From Lepturacanthus savala (taxonomy: Eukaryota; Chordata; Actinopteri; Scombriformes; Trichiuridae): a DNA stretch of 64,000 bases. Shown one piece after another: positions 48,560 through 61,306 of the stretch; the first letter of the stretch is position 1, and every line of letters starts with the position of its first letter. The stretch spans positions 15,246,017 to 15,310,016 of the forward strand of contig CM060469.1 in NCBI GenBank assembly GCA_030544235.1. Reading direction: 5' to 3'. The notes under the pieces were generated by a model. That model saw only the letters and a program-made list of their open reading frames with translations, had not been told where the DNA came from and did not search any database. The position numbers were made by a program, and so were the translations under genes.

Positions 48560-51500
48560 TAGGTATATGACAAATAATATATAAACAAAATGTCCTTGTT
48601 TAGTGTTTTTACATTAAAATCAATAATAAAAAAAAAAAATCCTTTAAACATGTTTCAAATGTTCATGTCCTGGACTCGGGCACATTCAAAAGTTAATCCA
48701 ATCAGTTCAACACTAAGTCAAATGTGAGGATTTGATTTAAATCCATCTATGTATGGTACGCTAAATCCAATCACCTCACCTGACATCACTGGTACGGAGT
48801 CATACCGTTTGTTGAAAATTTAGGGCGGATCGCATCCGTAGCTTGTGTCTGGGGGGGTCGTGGTGCAGGTCCTCTCTCTATATAAAGATCGCTGGCATGG
48901 GGGAAGTGCGGAGATAAATATTCAGCAGAGAGGCACACAGGTGAAAGGCCACGCATGACCGCATGAATAAACATTCTCCCCCGTCCCGCTGCAATTACAG
49001 GCCACGAGCAAGTGGTTGAAGTAATTGACGCCCAACAATGCTTTCACAGCCACTGGACCAAGCTGTAAATTGGGTTTCCATCTACACAATAACCGATGGG
49101 TTGACCACCGTCATTTCCACCTCCTCGCCCGGGTCTGTTTGAGCTTTCATCCATAATGGTTGGCTGCATGTGAATGGGGTATTTTCTTTTTCATCCAGTT
49201 GTGATAAAGTATGTGTTTATATCAGTAGTCATTAGTGAGGGAAGTTTTACTGCCCAGACAGCAGCAATACACTTTGCTATAATTTCTATACAACCAGCAG
49301 CCTGTGGGATGTTTTGCTCATGGGCAGACAGTGAACTTTTACACCAGGCCCAGCAGCAGTCACAATATATGAGAACATCCAGGCCCAGAGAGGCTCTGAG
49401 GCCCATGAAGAGGGCTGCTGTGGCTGATAAGACCTAAATCCGGTGGGCCCCCTGGAGCTAGAGCTGGCCCTCAATAGCTCAGACCTGCAGAGGTACTTTC
49501 TCCATACACTTTGCAACGGCTTTTTGAAAAAATTCATAGGAAACACTGTCAATAATAAATCACAGGAGGATTGGATTTAATGAAGTGAGTTATTCCAGAG
49601 AAGGCTGAGGGAGAATTTTGTTGTAGCATTAGCATTAATTTTTCAAATAGAGGAGAGGTGACTATTCAATTTGGAAATCGAGTCGTTTCTCTATCAATGA
49701 ATGACAGCTAATACATCAATAGCACGGTGAGTAATTAGAGGTTCTAGGCTATCTTTAGATGGATCAAGACATTAGCAGCCACAGGCACAGGAAATGAGCT
49801 GAATCAAAATCATTTATATTGTTCAAACAAATTGGAGCTGAAAGCGGCCGTCCACGGGCGCGCTGTTCAGAATTCACACAGTCAAATGAGCAAAGGCCTG
49901 TGTTGCATTTCAGGCCCGTCCACATTACGGTGCCGCTTTGCCGCATATTTGAATAGAATGAATAAACCTGCGCAAAATTTAAACTAATCAGGCCTGTTGA
50001 ATTATGCAGCAAGGTGTGCAGCAGGGTTGACACGGCCAGTTATTCCAAAAGAAAAAAGACCCGCAACCGTTTCTCCATTATCTGTGATTTATTTGATTGT
50101 ATAAAATGGAGGACAAAGGAGGAGCAGACATGGGCAGCTGCTGTATGTTAGCCACACATCTAAAACCCTGATGGTCCCCTATGGAGACAGAGATAAAACC
50201 AGAGCACGCATGAGAATGTCTTTATTAGTCATGTGGCAGCCTCATGGCTTGTAGGAGCTCAGTTTGTCAATACCCTGCATCAGTGCATGAATCTTTTAGA
50301 TTATAATGTTTCATGCTTCCTATAATGCATTGTTTTCTGTTGGTCTTTCTTCAAAAGTTTGCCCTTTTTAATATGCCTATCACGCAGTTAGAGTAGTTTT
50401 TGCAGCTATTCATACCGCTGCAACAGGATTTGAAGTGTGCTTAATGCGTAGCGCTGGAGTGCATATCCAACTGTACACAGCACACACTGCACACTGATGT
50501 TTCATCTGCCAGAAAATGTCCAGAATATATAAAAGCCAACGACTGATTAAAAAGAGGAGTGAAAAACACGATGTTCATGCAGCGAGACAGGAATACAGCC
50601 CTATCGAGTATGCACACGCATACATGCACAAAGTGAACATGTACATCATGCAACAAAGACAAGCCATCTCCCCAAAAGATTCCATTTCCAAGATTCCAAC
50701 CCCACTGGTTGAACACTGATTGAAGATTATTTAATCATCCCCAAGAGAATGTCTGTGCATATCTTACACCAGCAAAGATTGAAATAAGATTCTGGTCAGG
50801 GACTCTAATTATGGAAATCCTGAGAAGAAATATTGAACTAATCACTTGTCATTTACATCTTCAAAGGAAATTACATGTTACATGCAGTTGATTCAACTGG
50901 AAAAGCATTAGGAATTTATTAACTGCCATGTATCAAAGGATATACATTTTTTCCACAAGTAGTCAAGAGTATTTTAAAAGATAACAAAAAACAGGCTCAA
51001 CATCTAAGCCTGTCCAAAAAATTGAATCTCAAACTCATGTTTTTTTTTTTTTTTTATTTTGTTTTAGGAAAAAGGACCAGAACTTGATGATGACTAAATG
51101 AGCAAGCGCTGAATGCTCCATGATAATGGGCTTGTTTGTTTGAGACCCAAGCCAGCAGCAATGCAAAAAAACCCAAAAAACAAACAACTAAAGCAATTGA
51201 ACCAGGATTTTTCACCATATATTTGCATATTGTTTGTGTTTTGCAGCCAACTTTCGGTTTTCCCTTTCCCACAATAGCTTTGAGTAGAGCTGTATAAAAA
51301 ATAATGGATAAAACCCATGATCTTAGAACAACTTCATCACGTTGCAACGTACGAATGAAAACAAAAGATGTTACATTGGTGTAAGTAAAACGTATTTTCC
51401 TAAAAATACACATTTTGTACAGTCAGTCTCAAGAAATTCCATGTATAGCAGGTCACACAGGGTTTTGGGTGTACTTCACGTGCATAAAATTAATGTGTAT

Positions 51501-52370
51501 TAATTTAATTAATCAATTAAGTTAATCTGATACATGTATATTAATGGAAGAAAATTATACATATAGAAGCAGGGCCATAGCCAGGAGTTTTCAAATACAG
51601 AGGTCAAAACTCTTTATATAATATACAATATATTGGCATACAGAGTCATATGTAGGCTATAGTGTGTATGTATATATATGACCTAGCCTATTATTGATGG
51701 ATAATTCATACTGTGACTGACCTTAACATATCTATAGGCTACATATAGAGCAGATTACAGGTCTGTTACATGCATATATAGGCTACTTCACTATTTTTTC
51801 TCATTCTCTTACAATATTACAATTTTCCTTTCCTTTCCTTAATGTTGATTGACGCAGTCTCTTATGTTGCATCCTCTGATTCATTTCAAATGTGCTCTAA
51901 GAATAGACCTGCATCACTCAGCTGAGCAGCCCTGTCTGGAGTGTAAAGTCGGGCTTTACATTAACCTTGAAAACAGTTCTGTTACTTAATGTTCTGTCCA
52001 GGTCACAACCCATCCACCATAGCATTTGGGAGTTGTTGGAATGTGTATTTGCTGAGTTTGATGAGGGAAACCAAAAAATACCATTAGCTGTCTAGTAGTA
52101 GCTGAGCAGCTCATGGTCTAGAAACAGCTGGTTTCAACTAAAAAAGGGAAAAAGAACCTATGTCTACGACTATGGGAATCATGACGATGGCAGAATTTTC
52201 AAAATGTTTAACTATCCCTTTAACTACAACTACAATCTGATAATAAGCAATGACAATAGTACTTTTGTACTATGTTGTAGTTGGCTACAGTTAACTATAG
52301 CATAACCTTACAGTAACTGCCATGTACAGTTATTGCACACTGTGAAATCCTGTCCATGTGAATTACTGTT
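48560..52370. other. Non-coding stretch
   Basis: Unique sequence; poly-T at 51040-51056; a possible repeat end near 52205 (TTTAACTATCCCTTTAAC). Frames at 49.2-49.5 and 51.05-51.4 kb lack domains or splice support. Confidence 0.4.
51040..51056. repeat. Poly-T run
   Basis: Seventeen or so consecutive T followed by ATTTTGTTTTAG. Confidence 0.85.
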
Positions 52371-52517
52371 TACCTGCATGGATGCGTGCATCTCCCTCAT
52401 CTTCCACAGCACCCTTCCAGAGTGCTGTTCCTGAGACAACACCCCCTACAGGCCCCACCTGTCATTAACCCCCTCAGCTGTTCAGATATGCTTCCTCACC
52501 ACCTGCTGCCATACGTG

Positions 52518-52740
52518 ATCTGGCTCTTCTAAACGGTTTCTCACGAATAAATCCTTCAACTTTAAATGATTTTATCTCTTCCACCCATCCAGATTTCCAG
52601 TTTTCCATAGAAACCTGGCTGAAACCCAGTGAACACAGCCAGCTTTGGAAGCATGCCCCTCCTGACTATGGATTTTACCGTTCCCCCATGGCCACTGGAC
52701 CGAGAAGGAGGTTTAGCTGCTGTTTTTAGCAACTGACACA
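52518..52740 (+). mobile_element. LINE fragment, endonuclease domain
   Basis: The translated plus strand reads NDFISSTHPDFQFSIETWLK, then SEHSQLWKHAPPDYGFYRSP and TGPRRR. This is the N-terminal part of the apurinic-type endonuclease domain of CR1/L2/Rex1-like LINE ORF2. The family pattern is 'xxFLxETWL...PPxYxFxxxPRxTGRGGG', with the catalytic Glu of ETWL visible. Upstream, a frameshifted match (DLALLN...NKSF) extends to about 52518. A stop (TAG) and lost Gly-rich motif show it is dead. Clade not resolved. Confidence 0.72.
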
Positions 52741-52817
52741 AGTGCTCTCCCATTGGTACTAATGATTATGATGTTTAGAACCAGTGGTTCAAGTTGATTG
52801 TTCTAATAATAACTAAT

Positions 52818-53060
52818 AATTGAGCAGCTGTGGCTCAGGTGGCTGTTAGTAGTTGATACTCCTTCTGTCAAACATAAGGACAGAGGTTGTCACATTTTGT
52901 ACAGACTGTAAAGCCCTTTGAGGCAAGGTTGTGATTTAGGCTCTATAAATACAATTGATTTAACCTGACTAGTGGTTGCTGCCCACAGGGGTAAGCATCC
53001 ATTAACAAGATAATGAACCCAGAATTTCTCCCACTGTGTATGGGGGGAAAATGCATGCAA
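52818..53060 (+). mobile_element. SINE-like remnant / LINE-type tail
   Basis: GAGCAGCTGTGGCTCAGGTGG resembles a tRNA-SINE head. GACTGTAAAGCCCTTTGAGG and GGCTCTATAAATACAATTG resemble the 3' tail shared by fish LINEs and SINEs. Later words AATGAACCCAGAATTTCTCCC resemble another SINE body. The order is scrambled, so this may be two nested fragments. Same strand as the LINE piece just upstream. Confidence 0.45.
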
Positions 53061-53518
53061 ACTATGAAAGCATAACTGAATGTAATGTAATGTTCAATTT
53101 AAATGTTTTATAATTCAACTTGAATACAGCTTGAATGCAATCAGTGGTTTTGAAGCCAATATCCAGGAATGGTTTGCAGACTCATTGGCAGGATGAAACA
53201 CAGACAAATTAGCATGAATGTGGAATATTTTATAGGACCGCCAGGAGCACAGACAGAGAGCCCGAGGAAACCATTAGTCTCACCTTAAAACAAAACCTCT
53301 TCTTGTTTGACTCCAGAGTGAGGCTGGGATTTGAACAGAAGCTGGTTTTCTGTCTGCATCCACAAGTTGTGTCCCTGGTCATAAATAGTGTATTTGTCTT
53401 CTATAAGCCACCCCATGAGGAGCTGAGAATGAATCTTTATTGGCGAATGTGGTCCATCTCTGAAACCAATCAATGTTTAATATTTGAAGGAGCTCAGGTG
53501 AGGAGAGGCAATAAGAGA

Positions 53519-53560
53519 ACACACACACATGCACACACCCACATACACACACACACACAC
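53519..53560. repeat. (CA)n microsatellite, imperfect
   Basis: CA repeats with AT and CC interruptions; false His-Thr frame. Confidence 0.9.
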
Positions 53561-55202
53561 GGTCTCACAACAAAGTTACTTAAATACACATATACTCACA
53601 CCTACTGTAACACAATCATTTACACCCGCTTCCAACCATCACTTTGAAGCAATGAAAGTCACAGTCTAAAGGGAGAGAAAAGTAATAGGATTGCTCAATT
53701 AGGTGCCAAATGGCTTTCTGGGGGGCAGTATTTCATCTCCACTGCCACTGCAAGCAAAGTGGAAAGAGAAGCATAGGCTTCTGAAAGGTGAGTGCAGACA
53801 TAAGCTGCATATGGGAGCGATTTTATTGCCTTTAAAACACAGGCCTGATACTTGCTCCAGCAGCAGGGCTCTCAGTGTCTATCACACAAATTACCTGGAT
53901 AACACGTATGCTGATGACGTCCTGAATCAACCAAATCCTCCTCTGACGATGTTGAGGTGAGATTACATTTTCATGCAAGGCTGTGCAATGCAATTTTATT
54001 TGTGTTAATGGGGAAAGTTCAAGGGGGGAAAACACTCATGTGTGCTGATATATATAAAAAAAAGCACGCACATACAGCGAGGATGTCCTGTAGTTCACAG
54101 AAAAATAAACCCAATGCACGGAAGGTGAAGGCTGCTGACAATAATGACCACTCATTGTTTCACCTCCTTCCTCCGCATCAAATTCAATTGCTACTTTTAA
54201 ATAGCAATAACAATAGGGAGCCGACGGTGGCGAAGGCAATTTAGAGATTTAAGCCTTCTCCTGTAATCACACACACAGAAAAATGATTTAGCTCCCAAGA
54301 GCCAAGGGCTAAGAGGAAGGTTCCATGGAAAAAAAGGCTTGTCTTTAAGACCTGGCTGTCCTCCATTGTGATTTGTACAAAAATACATGGCACTGCAAAT
54401 GCTATACAGATATATAAGCAGAAGATTAAACATCTGAGGCAGATGCTATCCTCAGTTTAGCATCAGCTAAATTCTGTAACAGGTGATTTCTGAAAACCAT
54501 CACTTATCATTCCAAACAAAACAAAGAGAGCACGAGAGCCTGTAATACGGCTGATCCCTTGGATATAGAGGCAATCCTGGATCAATAGCATCCACAATAT
54601 GTTTGTTAGATCCATGGCTGTGACTGCAGGGCCTGGCATATTGAGATTTCCATCCAACCAGTGTTTTATTTACCATATTACTAATTCAGTAAGGCCTTGT
54701 TATCCAGGCCCTCTATGTGGTCTCCTCCTCCTTCTGGGAGGCACTGACCTAATTGTGTGCAGCAGATCTGCGCTGTGGAATTGCTGAAATCCCCTGACCA
54801 GGGCAGAAATGAGAATATCAATAAAAACAGACCCCGGATGATCTTTGCTTGTGGCGAAACTGCACTGCCGCACAGGACTGGATACTGAGGTGTGTAATTA
54901 CATTCCCCTGAATAATTGAAATCGCTGTCCTCCGGCTGTAAGTTCATCTAACTGAATGTTCGATATTACACTGTTTTATATATCATATATATTTTACAGT
55001 CGTTCCAGGAGACATTTTAAATGTCACTGCCATCCCCGGCCGAGGAGGCCTTAACAGCGCAGTCAACAGATGCCAACTTGGTCCACTGTGTATTGTAGCG
55101 AGTACGGTTACTTTGTGTTGTCACACCTTCTCATCTCATGTTAGCTGACACTACAACCGTGATCCACAAGGTTGTGGTGGTTGTTGGGAATAGGGTGGGT
55201 TG

Positions 55203-55227
55203 TGGTGTGTGTGTGAGTGTGTGTGTT
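55203..55227. repeat. (GT)n microsatellite, short
   Basis: GT repeats with one GA interruption, followed by TTGGGGGG. Confidence 0.8.
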
Positions 55228-58200
55228 GGGGGGTGATCTGGTCACTCTGCACTCATAAATTGCCATCGGGGTTTATGGCAGTGTGGTAGCGGAGCAGGTC
55301 TTGTCAGTTCATTATCACAGTAGTATAGCTTTCTGTTTTCATGATGTCTGCCTGCTCTGCCAGGATTTATCTCCAGCACCGTGGATATGTATTTTATATG
55401 GCACGGTGCCTCTTCTATTTAACACAGAGCTCACACGCAAAACAGTTTCAATCTTCAGGTCATGATTAAGCTGGGAAATTACTCACGCAGATCAGCTTTG
55501 AACACACAGGCTGTGACCGCTGTGGTTGTCTGTGCAGGCCAGTTTGTTTCTGTCCTCACGTTGCTTACGTCCAGCAACTAGACTGTGACCTTTGCTGAGT
55601 AAAAAAAAACAAAAAACATCTCTTATCTCCCTCTAGCTTAATTAGCTATCCGCACAGTAGCACCTTTACAAGACAATAAATATGCTTCCATCATTATTGT
55701 CTTGTTATCAGACATTGCAAGGACGTAATATCTTGCTTGATTCTCATTAGCGTCAAATAGCAGGCATATATGCACTAGTGAGATAGGCTGAAAGATGCTG
55801 CTTGACTCTGCATTAGCTCAATAAAGCAAGTTTAAATTGGCTAGATAACAAAATGTGCATGAGGTGAAAGGTGTCCGCCATAGAATCCAAGTCAAAATTG
55901 GCTAATTAGTCACATAGGCGACTGAGAATACTATTGGCTCACAATTTTGACCTAAGTACTCAATTTAATGCCAGCTCCATCTGGATTCTCAACCTGAGTG
56001 TTATTGGTCCAAGCTCAAATTGATGGGTTGGACCGGTCAGGGCTTTTTCTGGTAAATGTTGATAGTGTGTCAATGTTGAGTGTTCACTCTCCCATGCACA
56101 GTGTTTTATGTCTGAATTATGCTTTTATTTCCCAGAAGTCTACTGGGCAGGATCACTTGTCTATTTATCACATGCTCATCACTTGGAAAAAATAAAAGAG
56201 AGAAAAACACAGACACAATGAGGGGGAAAAACAACTTCGCATGAAGCACAGATCAAAGCAACGTTTATTAATCCTCCCGTACACAGAGTGAAAATTCCCT
56301 GGCCACTATCGGTAATGGTGCTTGAGTTGTGTTTGTCAAGGTGTTGCCTTCCATATGGAAATATAAAACTGACATTGGAAACCAGCTCAATTATTTATGG
56401 CTGTAAATCTCATTAAGTATGAGGAAACACACAGAAGTATTTATGAATTCCCACCACAGTTTACTACGTTATATACACTATCAAGGTCCCACAATGTAGA
56501 TAGTGAGATTTAAATTGCTTTTTGATTATAAGGATGGTCCAGGTGTTATAATTTATAAAGACTGTCCCATGTTTCAAAGTGTTCAATCCACAGAGGAACA
56601 ACACACAGCCTGTATCCAGAAACTATGCATAGACAGGGGTTTGGTGCATTATACGTTAAATAGATAGATGAGACACACATAAATGACCTGTTCTTTATAA
56701 AGCTCCAAAGAGAAGCATGAGAGGAGATGTAAAACTATATTAAGATGAGTAAACCACAAATATATCTTGTTAGAGATCATAATCCAAGAAAAAGCATATT
56801 TTTTCATCATATTTTATTATTTATTAGTGTTTAATGTATAGGCTCAAATGAAAGGGATACTGATAGGAATACTTTATTAATATTTTAGCATACTGTATAT
56901 AATTAACCCTGATGAAACGGTATACCCCCCAGTGATATTACACTGGACATTGGCTGTTTTAATAGAAATTATGAAATACAATCTAATAGGAAGACATTCT
57001 AATCATAGGAAGAAAAAAAATATGCTGTAAACAAAATTAATGATTATTTAGCTAATTCTCTATGGACATTCATGAATTCTAAAGCTAGATATATCTTTCC
57101 AATGTCTTGCTTCCTTGTACATATTAAAGCAATTATGGACACTGTAGCCTGTATGGAGTGCTAATCTCCAAACCAAATTATCCAGAATAATGTTCTAATT
57201 CAATTGAAAGAAACAGCTCAGAGAAGACCCCCGGTTCACTTAATGACCCGGACGATGATTTAGAGTCTGAATGTGATTCTAAGCTGTAGATTTAATCGCG
57301 CTCAGCAATTCTAAGCGAACATCCATTCCACATGCAGACCGCGCATGCAGCATGTGTGACCTTGGTTAATATCCTCAGTCTCACACGCATATGGCCTTAC
57401 TTTTCAATCACCTGAAGGGATTGATTCCGCACTGTGACCCGGAGTTCAAAGGAGGGGATGATTGCTGTTTTAAATATGTCTCATTATATACAGAGGAGGG
57501 TAATGTTCCTCACAAGCATAACTCTGATGGCTAACCCTTCCTCCCCCATGGAGGTGATTCATTTTTTACTATCCCATCAGTCATTGTGCTGAGTGGAGGC
57601 ACACATCATCATTGCCAAATGGCTCTGACATCAGATTGGCAAAAACAACCAGTGTCTAGCTAGTGGCGATTAGATTATTGCCTCGGAGTTAGCTTAACGC
57701 TCACAGACGGAGCTTTTGAAAGGGGACGTGTCATGCACATTTCCAGGTCTACATTTATATTCTGGGGCTCTAGTGGTACATCTCTGCATGATAGAGAGTT
57801 ACAATAACCTCTTATCCATCCTTATTTTTTCCCTTTGCTCTTTAATCAAATGGAAAAACACACGTGAGCGGACAATGAACGATCTCAGCAACAAGTATAA
57901 GCAACAAGGCTACAGAACTGGGGGCACAATTTGCGGGCAGCTGGAGCTTTTCACATGTAGGGAGAAATTTACATAAGTTCACCTCATATTTTGGAACTTT
58001 GACAATGTTTCACATAGGAAAAAATCACAAAAAGCATGATATTTTCCCCCTTTAATCGTTCACTATGCTTGAGCAAGCAATACCCTTGTGTGGTCAGACA
58101 GCTACACACATATAGCAGCTATACGCCACGGCAGGCGGTCCATCCCTGTGGAGTCTCCCATCTGTATCCTCCACACACATTCACTGTAGAGGTGTGTGTA

Positions 58201-59499
58201 AACAAATGATGCTGAGGCATAAATTTAGCAGGAAACAGACGAATGTAAATACATCTTTTTGATCCCTTGGGTTTCCTCTCAAAAAGCATGAGCAAGAACA
58301 CATATTGCGTCCATCACCACACACGCACATGCACAGAAGGACCCGCTGGTTATATCTTGTGTTCCTCCTATGTTTGCACAATGTGCTGGAAAACCAGACC
58401 TCATACATATTTTGAATCTCAGCGACACCTCCTGCTTTATGGTAAGGCACTTATTCTGCTATTCATACCAGGGGGATAAAAGGCAGCAATCTCATGCATC
58501 GAGCGGCTCCCCTCAGCTTGCCCGTTTGTGCGCTGGCTCTTGCTTTGCTGATCAGTGGACGGGCTCCAGCTCTGGCCACAAAGCACTCCTCACACCCCCC
58601 CAAGATAAAAGAGAACAAAAACAGAGAGGAATAGGGATTACCTCCTTCAGGTGACCTTCCACAGAGCCAGAGAGAGAGAAAAAAAGGGAAAGGCACAGAG
58701 GAGAAAAACACTCTGAAAGGCTAAGACACATAATCCTTCTTTTCTCTTAGTGAGAGCAGGACTATCCATGCATGAACATGGATGCTGAGGGCATACGCTG
58801 ACTACAGAACTATAACTGTTATCTCCCGCTCAGAGATACTGGAGGATTGGATTCAGCCAGATTCAATCCGAGCAGGATTGGTGATCTCACACTCCTCACA
58901 TTCCAGGGAAGACGCAGCAGTTCTCAGGTGTGTATCATACAACGAAGGAGTGGCTTTCATTAGGAAGGCCATTATTTGACACCGGCGAATGCGTAAGACG
59001 CATACGCGCATGTACAAATTATATGCAGAATACATTCCTCACTAAATACAGAGTACTTTACAGAGGTCTAGACAATGTTTTCCACTGAATCAAGCCATGA
59101 GAATGAACAACACATATGCATCGGGGCCACATAAGTCAACGTAATTTATTGGATATCTGACAGCCGAGACATGGAGCTGACACCAAGTCAGTTTTACAAG
59201 GCCTGTGCATCAGAATAAAGAAGAATGAGTATCAGTGGGATGTGTTAAACCTCACACTGGGATTTGAATCCGCGGTGAAACATTGTCTTCATTATCTGGG
59301 CCCAGGCACTCCTGGCCTTCAACTCTTGGCTCAATAAATATGGATATGAGAGGAGATTTATTGACAAAACTTGGTGAATAAAGCCGGGGTGTAGGAAATT
59401 GGCTCTGAAATATTGCTACTCAGAGGGAGCATGACGAGGTCCCGTTTTGAAGGATGTAAAGAAATGATTTGTTCTGCCAGAGCAGGTCTGTAGTCCAAT

Positions 59500-59710
59500 T
59501 AGCACGCTAATGCTGCCTTTATTACCTGGCTTTGCCTATAGCCTGCTCTCACCTGGAAAACCCGAAGCAATCAACGGCGCGACAAATTCGGGAGTGTGTT
59601 ACGGAGGCTCTGCTCCATCGTTCACATGCATTCGCGAGCCTTATTAGTAGAGAGCGACGGCTAATATAATTGTGCACGTACACGCTGGCCCGTGATTAGA
59701 GCAGGTGGGT
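59500..59710. promoter_or_regulatory. Possible conserved regulatory segment
   Basis: Repeat-free, with TCCAATTAGCACGCTAAT, CACCTG E-boxes and GGGTAATTGGAGG in about 200 bases, plus CpG-containing unique sequence. Looks enhancer-like; not provable from one genome. Confidence 0.2.
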
Positions 59711-60685
59711 AATTGGAGGAGCGGGACGGGAGCCAAGGTACGGCGTCGACTCACTGGAGCAAGTCTCCTCACTTTGTTCATCAGGCACAGGAATAGCTAT
59801 ATCACAGGCGGCCCTGCGGGGTTCAAGATTAAAGTCTGCTTGCCCCGGCAAGTGACTGGAAGTGGACTTTTAACCTGACTTAAACACATCCATCCATCAC
59901 CGAAGGTCGGCTACTGCTAAGAGGTTAGTTTGCAGTTTCAGGGCTGACACAGAGACCAAGAAAAACCCTTTGCAGCTGCACCCTATAAATCTCTAATGCT
60001 GGACAGCAGCCCTAAGCTTTTTCCTCTCACTGGTTTCACTTCACTATGGTATGTACACAAACTGTCCAGTATGATACCAGACACACAATGTTACTGCAGT
60101 ATTCTGTACGTTCTATTATATCTCACTGAAAGATCTACTTAAGACTGACTCCCATGTCAGCTTATTGAATTTAAATTATATACAGCTATTAGATGACAAG
60201 CATTCAATTTTTCCTGTCAAATTTGCTCTTACATGAATACAATCGATGCATTCCCATTCCCTTGAATGAGAAAATGTGTCCAAACTTTTGTCTGGTGCTG
60301 TAAATCTGCTGAACCACCTCCCTTCCCGACCCTCCTCCCTCCCAAAGATATCTCTGATTCCTAAATAGACTCACACAGAGTCTAAAGCCTGACCGCCACC
60401 TATACTTGTTGCCTACAGAATCTCATAACGTCTTCCTGCTTCAATGGCCGCCCACACCTGACAGCATGTTACTCTTCCATCCATCCCAGGCAGTGAAACC
60501 GCTCGCCTCCCGGTTGCCCGGAGCCTCCGATGAGTCTTTCATTAAGGCTACTGTCAGTTGTGTGGCCCATCTTTTCTCTCAGGCTTCTCAGGCTCCGAGG
60601 GCCCTGCCAAATTGTTTAAGGATGGATGATCTGTCAGGAAGGTCCAGAGGAAATAGAAACATCCCAATCCATCACTGGACTCCCC

Positions 60686-60687
<2 letters not shown>

Positions 60688-60718
<31 letters not shown>
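60688..60718. repeat. (CA)n microsatellite
   Basis: About 15 CA units without interruption. Confidence 0.92.
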
Positions 60719-60720
<2 letters not shown>

Positions 60721-61285
60721 TAAACACAAATGGAGACATACACCCAAAGAGATCCCGTACATTCAAGCATGCATCCTGCGTACATCTAGCATCCCTCCGC
60801 CTGCTGAGTTTCTCAGGCCCTGACCGCTTCGTCAGGACCTGGCTCTGCATTCACTGTATTGGCTAACAGAAGGCTGATCCCGTACAGCTCTCCACAGGGG
60901 CATCCTGGGCCTTTGTGCCAAGGCGCTGCCACCTCTTGTGCATTAATTAGACACTATTCATAGTAATAATGAATGAGCCTGTTGAACAAACAACATTTAT
61001 TGTGAGACAGGGGTTTGTCTGATACGCTGCAAAGAGCTGCTATCGTGAAACAATAATATGAATTATTAATAGAAAGTGCTGCACAAAGTACACACAAAAT
61101 CCTGCATGTGATTGAGCTGTTATTAAGATAGTTTGTAATGGGAGTTCATTGAGTTCATTTTGTATCGTCTTCACAAGCTGAGAAGAGATATTATTACAGC
61201 TTCAAATAACAATGCCGTTTTTTTTTCTTGCAAGGAGTGAAGACAAGTAATAGCTAGCTATCGGCTGGATGCTGATCCTGTGGGT

Positions 61286-61306
61286 ATGTGTGTGTGTGTG
61301 TGTGTA
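61286..61306. repeat. (GT)n microsatellite
   Basis: Ten GT units. Confidence 0.88.

Noticed and set aside
52374..52445. Minus-strand 72-base frame (VLSQEQHSGRVLWKMREMHA...) ending CAG|GTAAAC
   Set aside because: It adjoins a plus-strand LINE fragment that probably extends into it, and the acceptor has a poor pyrimidine tract.
59250..59290. tRNA-like T-arm word on the minus strand (GGATTCAAATCCC)
   Set aside because: No matching acceptor, D or anticodon arms around it.
60406..60723. Plus-strand 105-codon frame after a CCTACAG acceptor
   Set aside because: Average codon bias, no Met until well inside, ends in a (CA)n tract, and no donor supports it.
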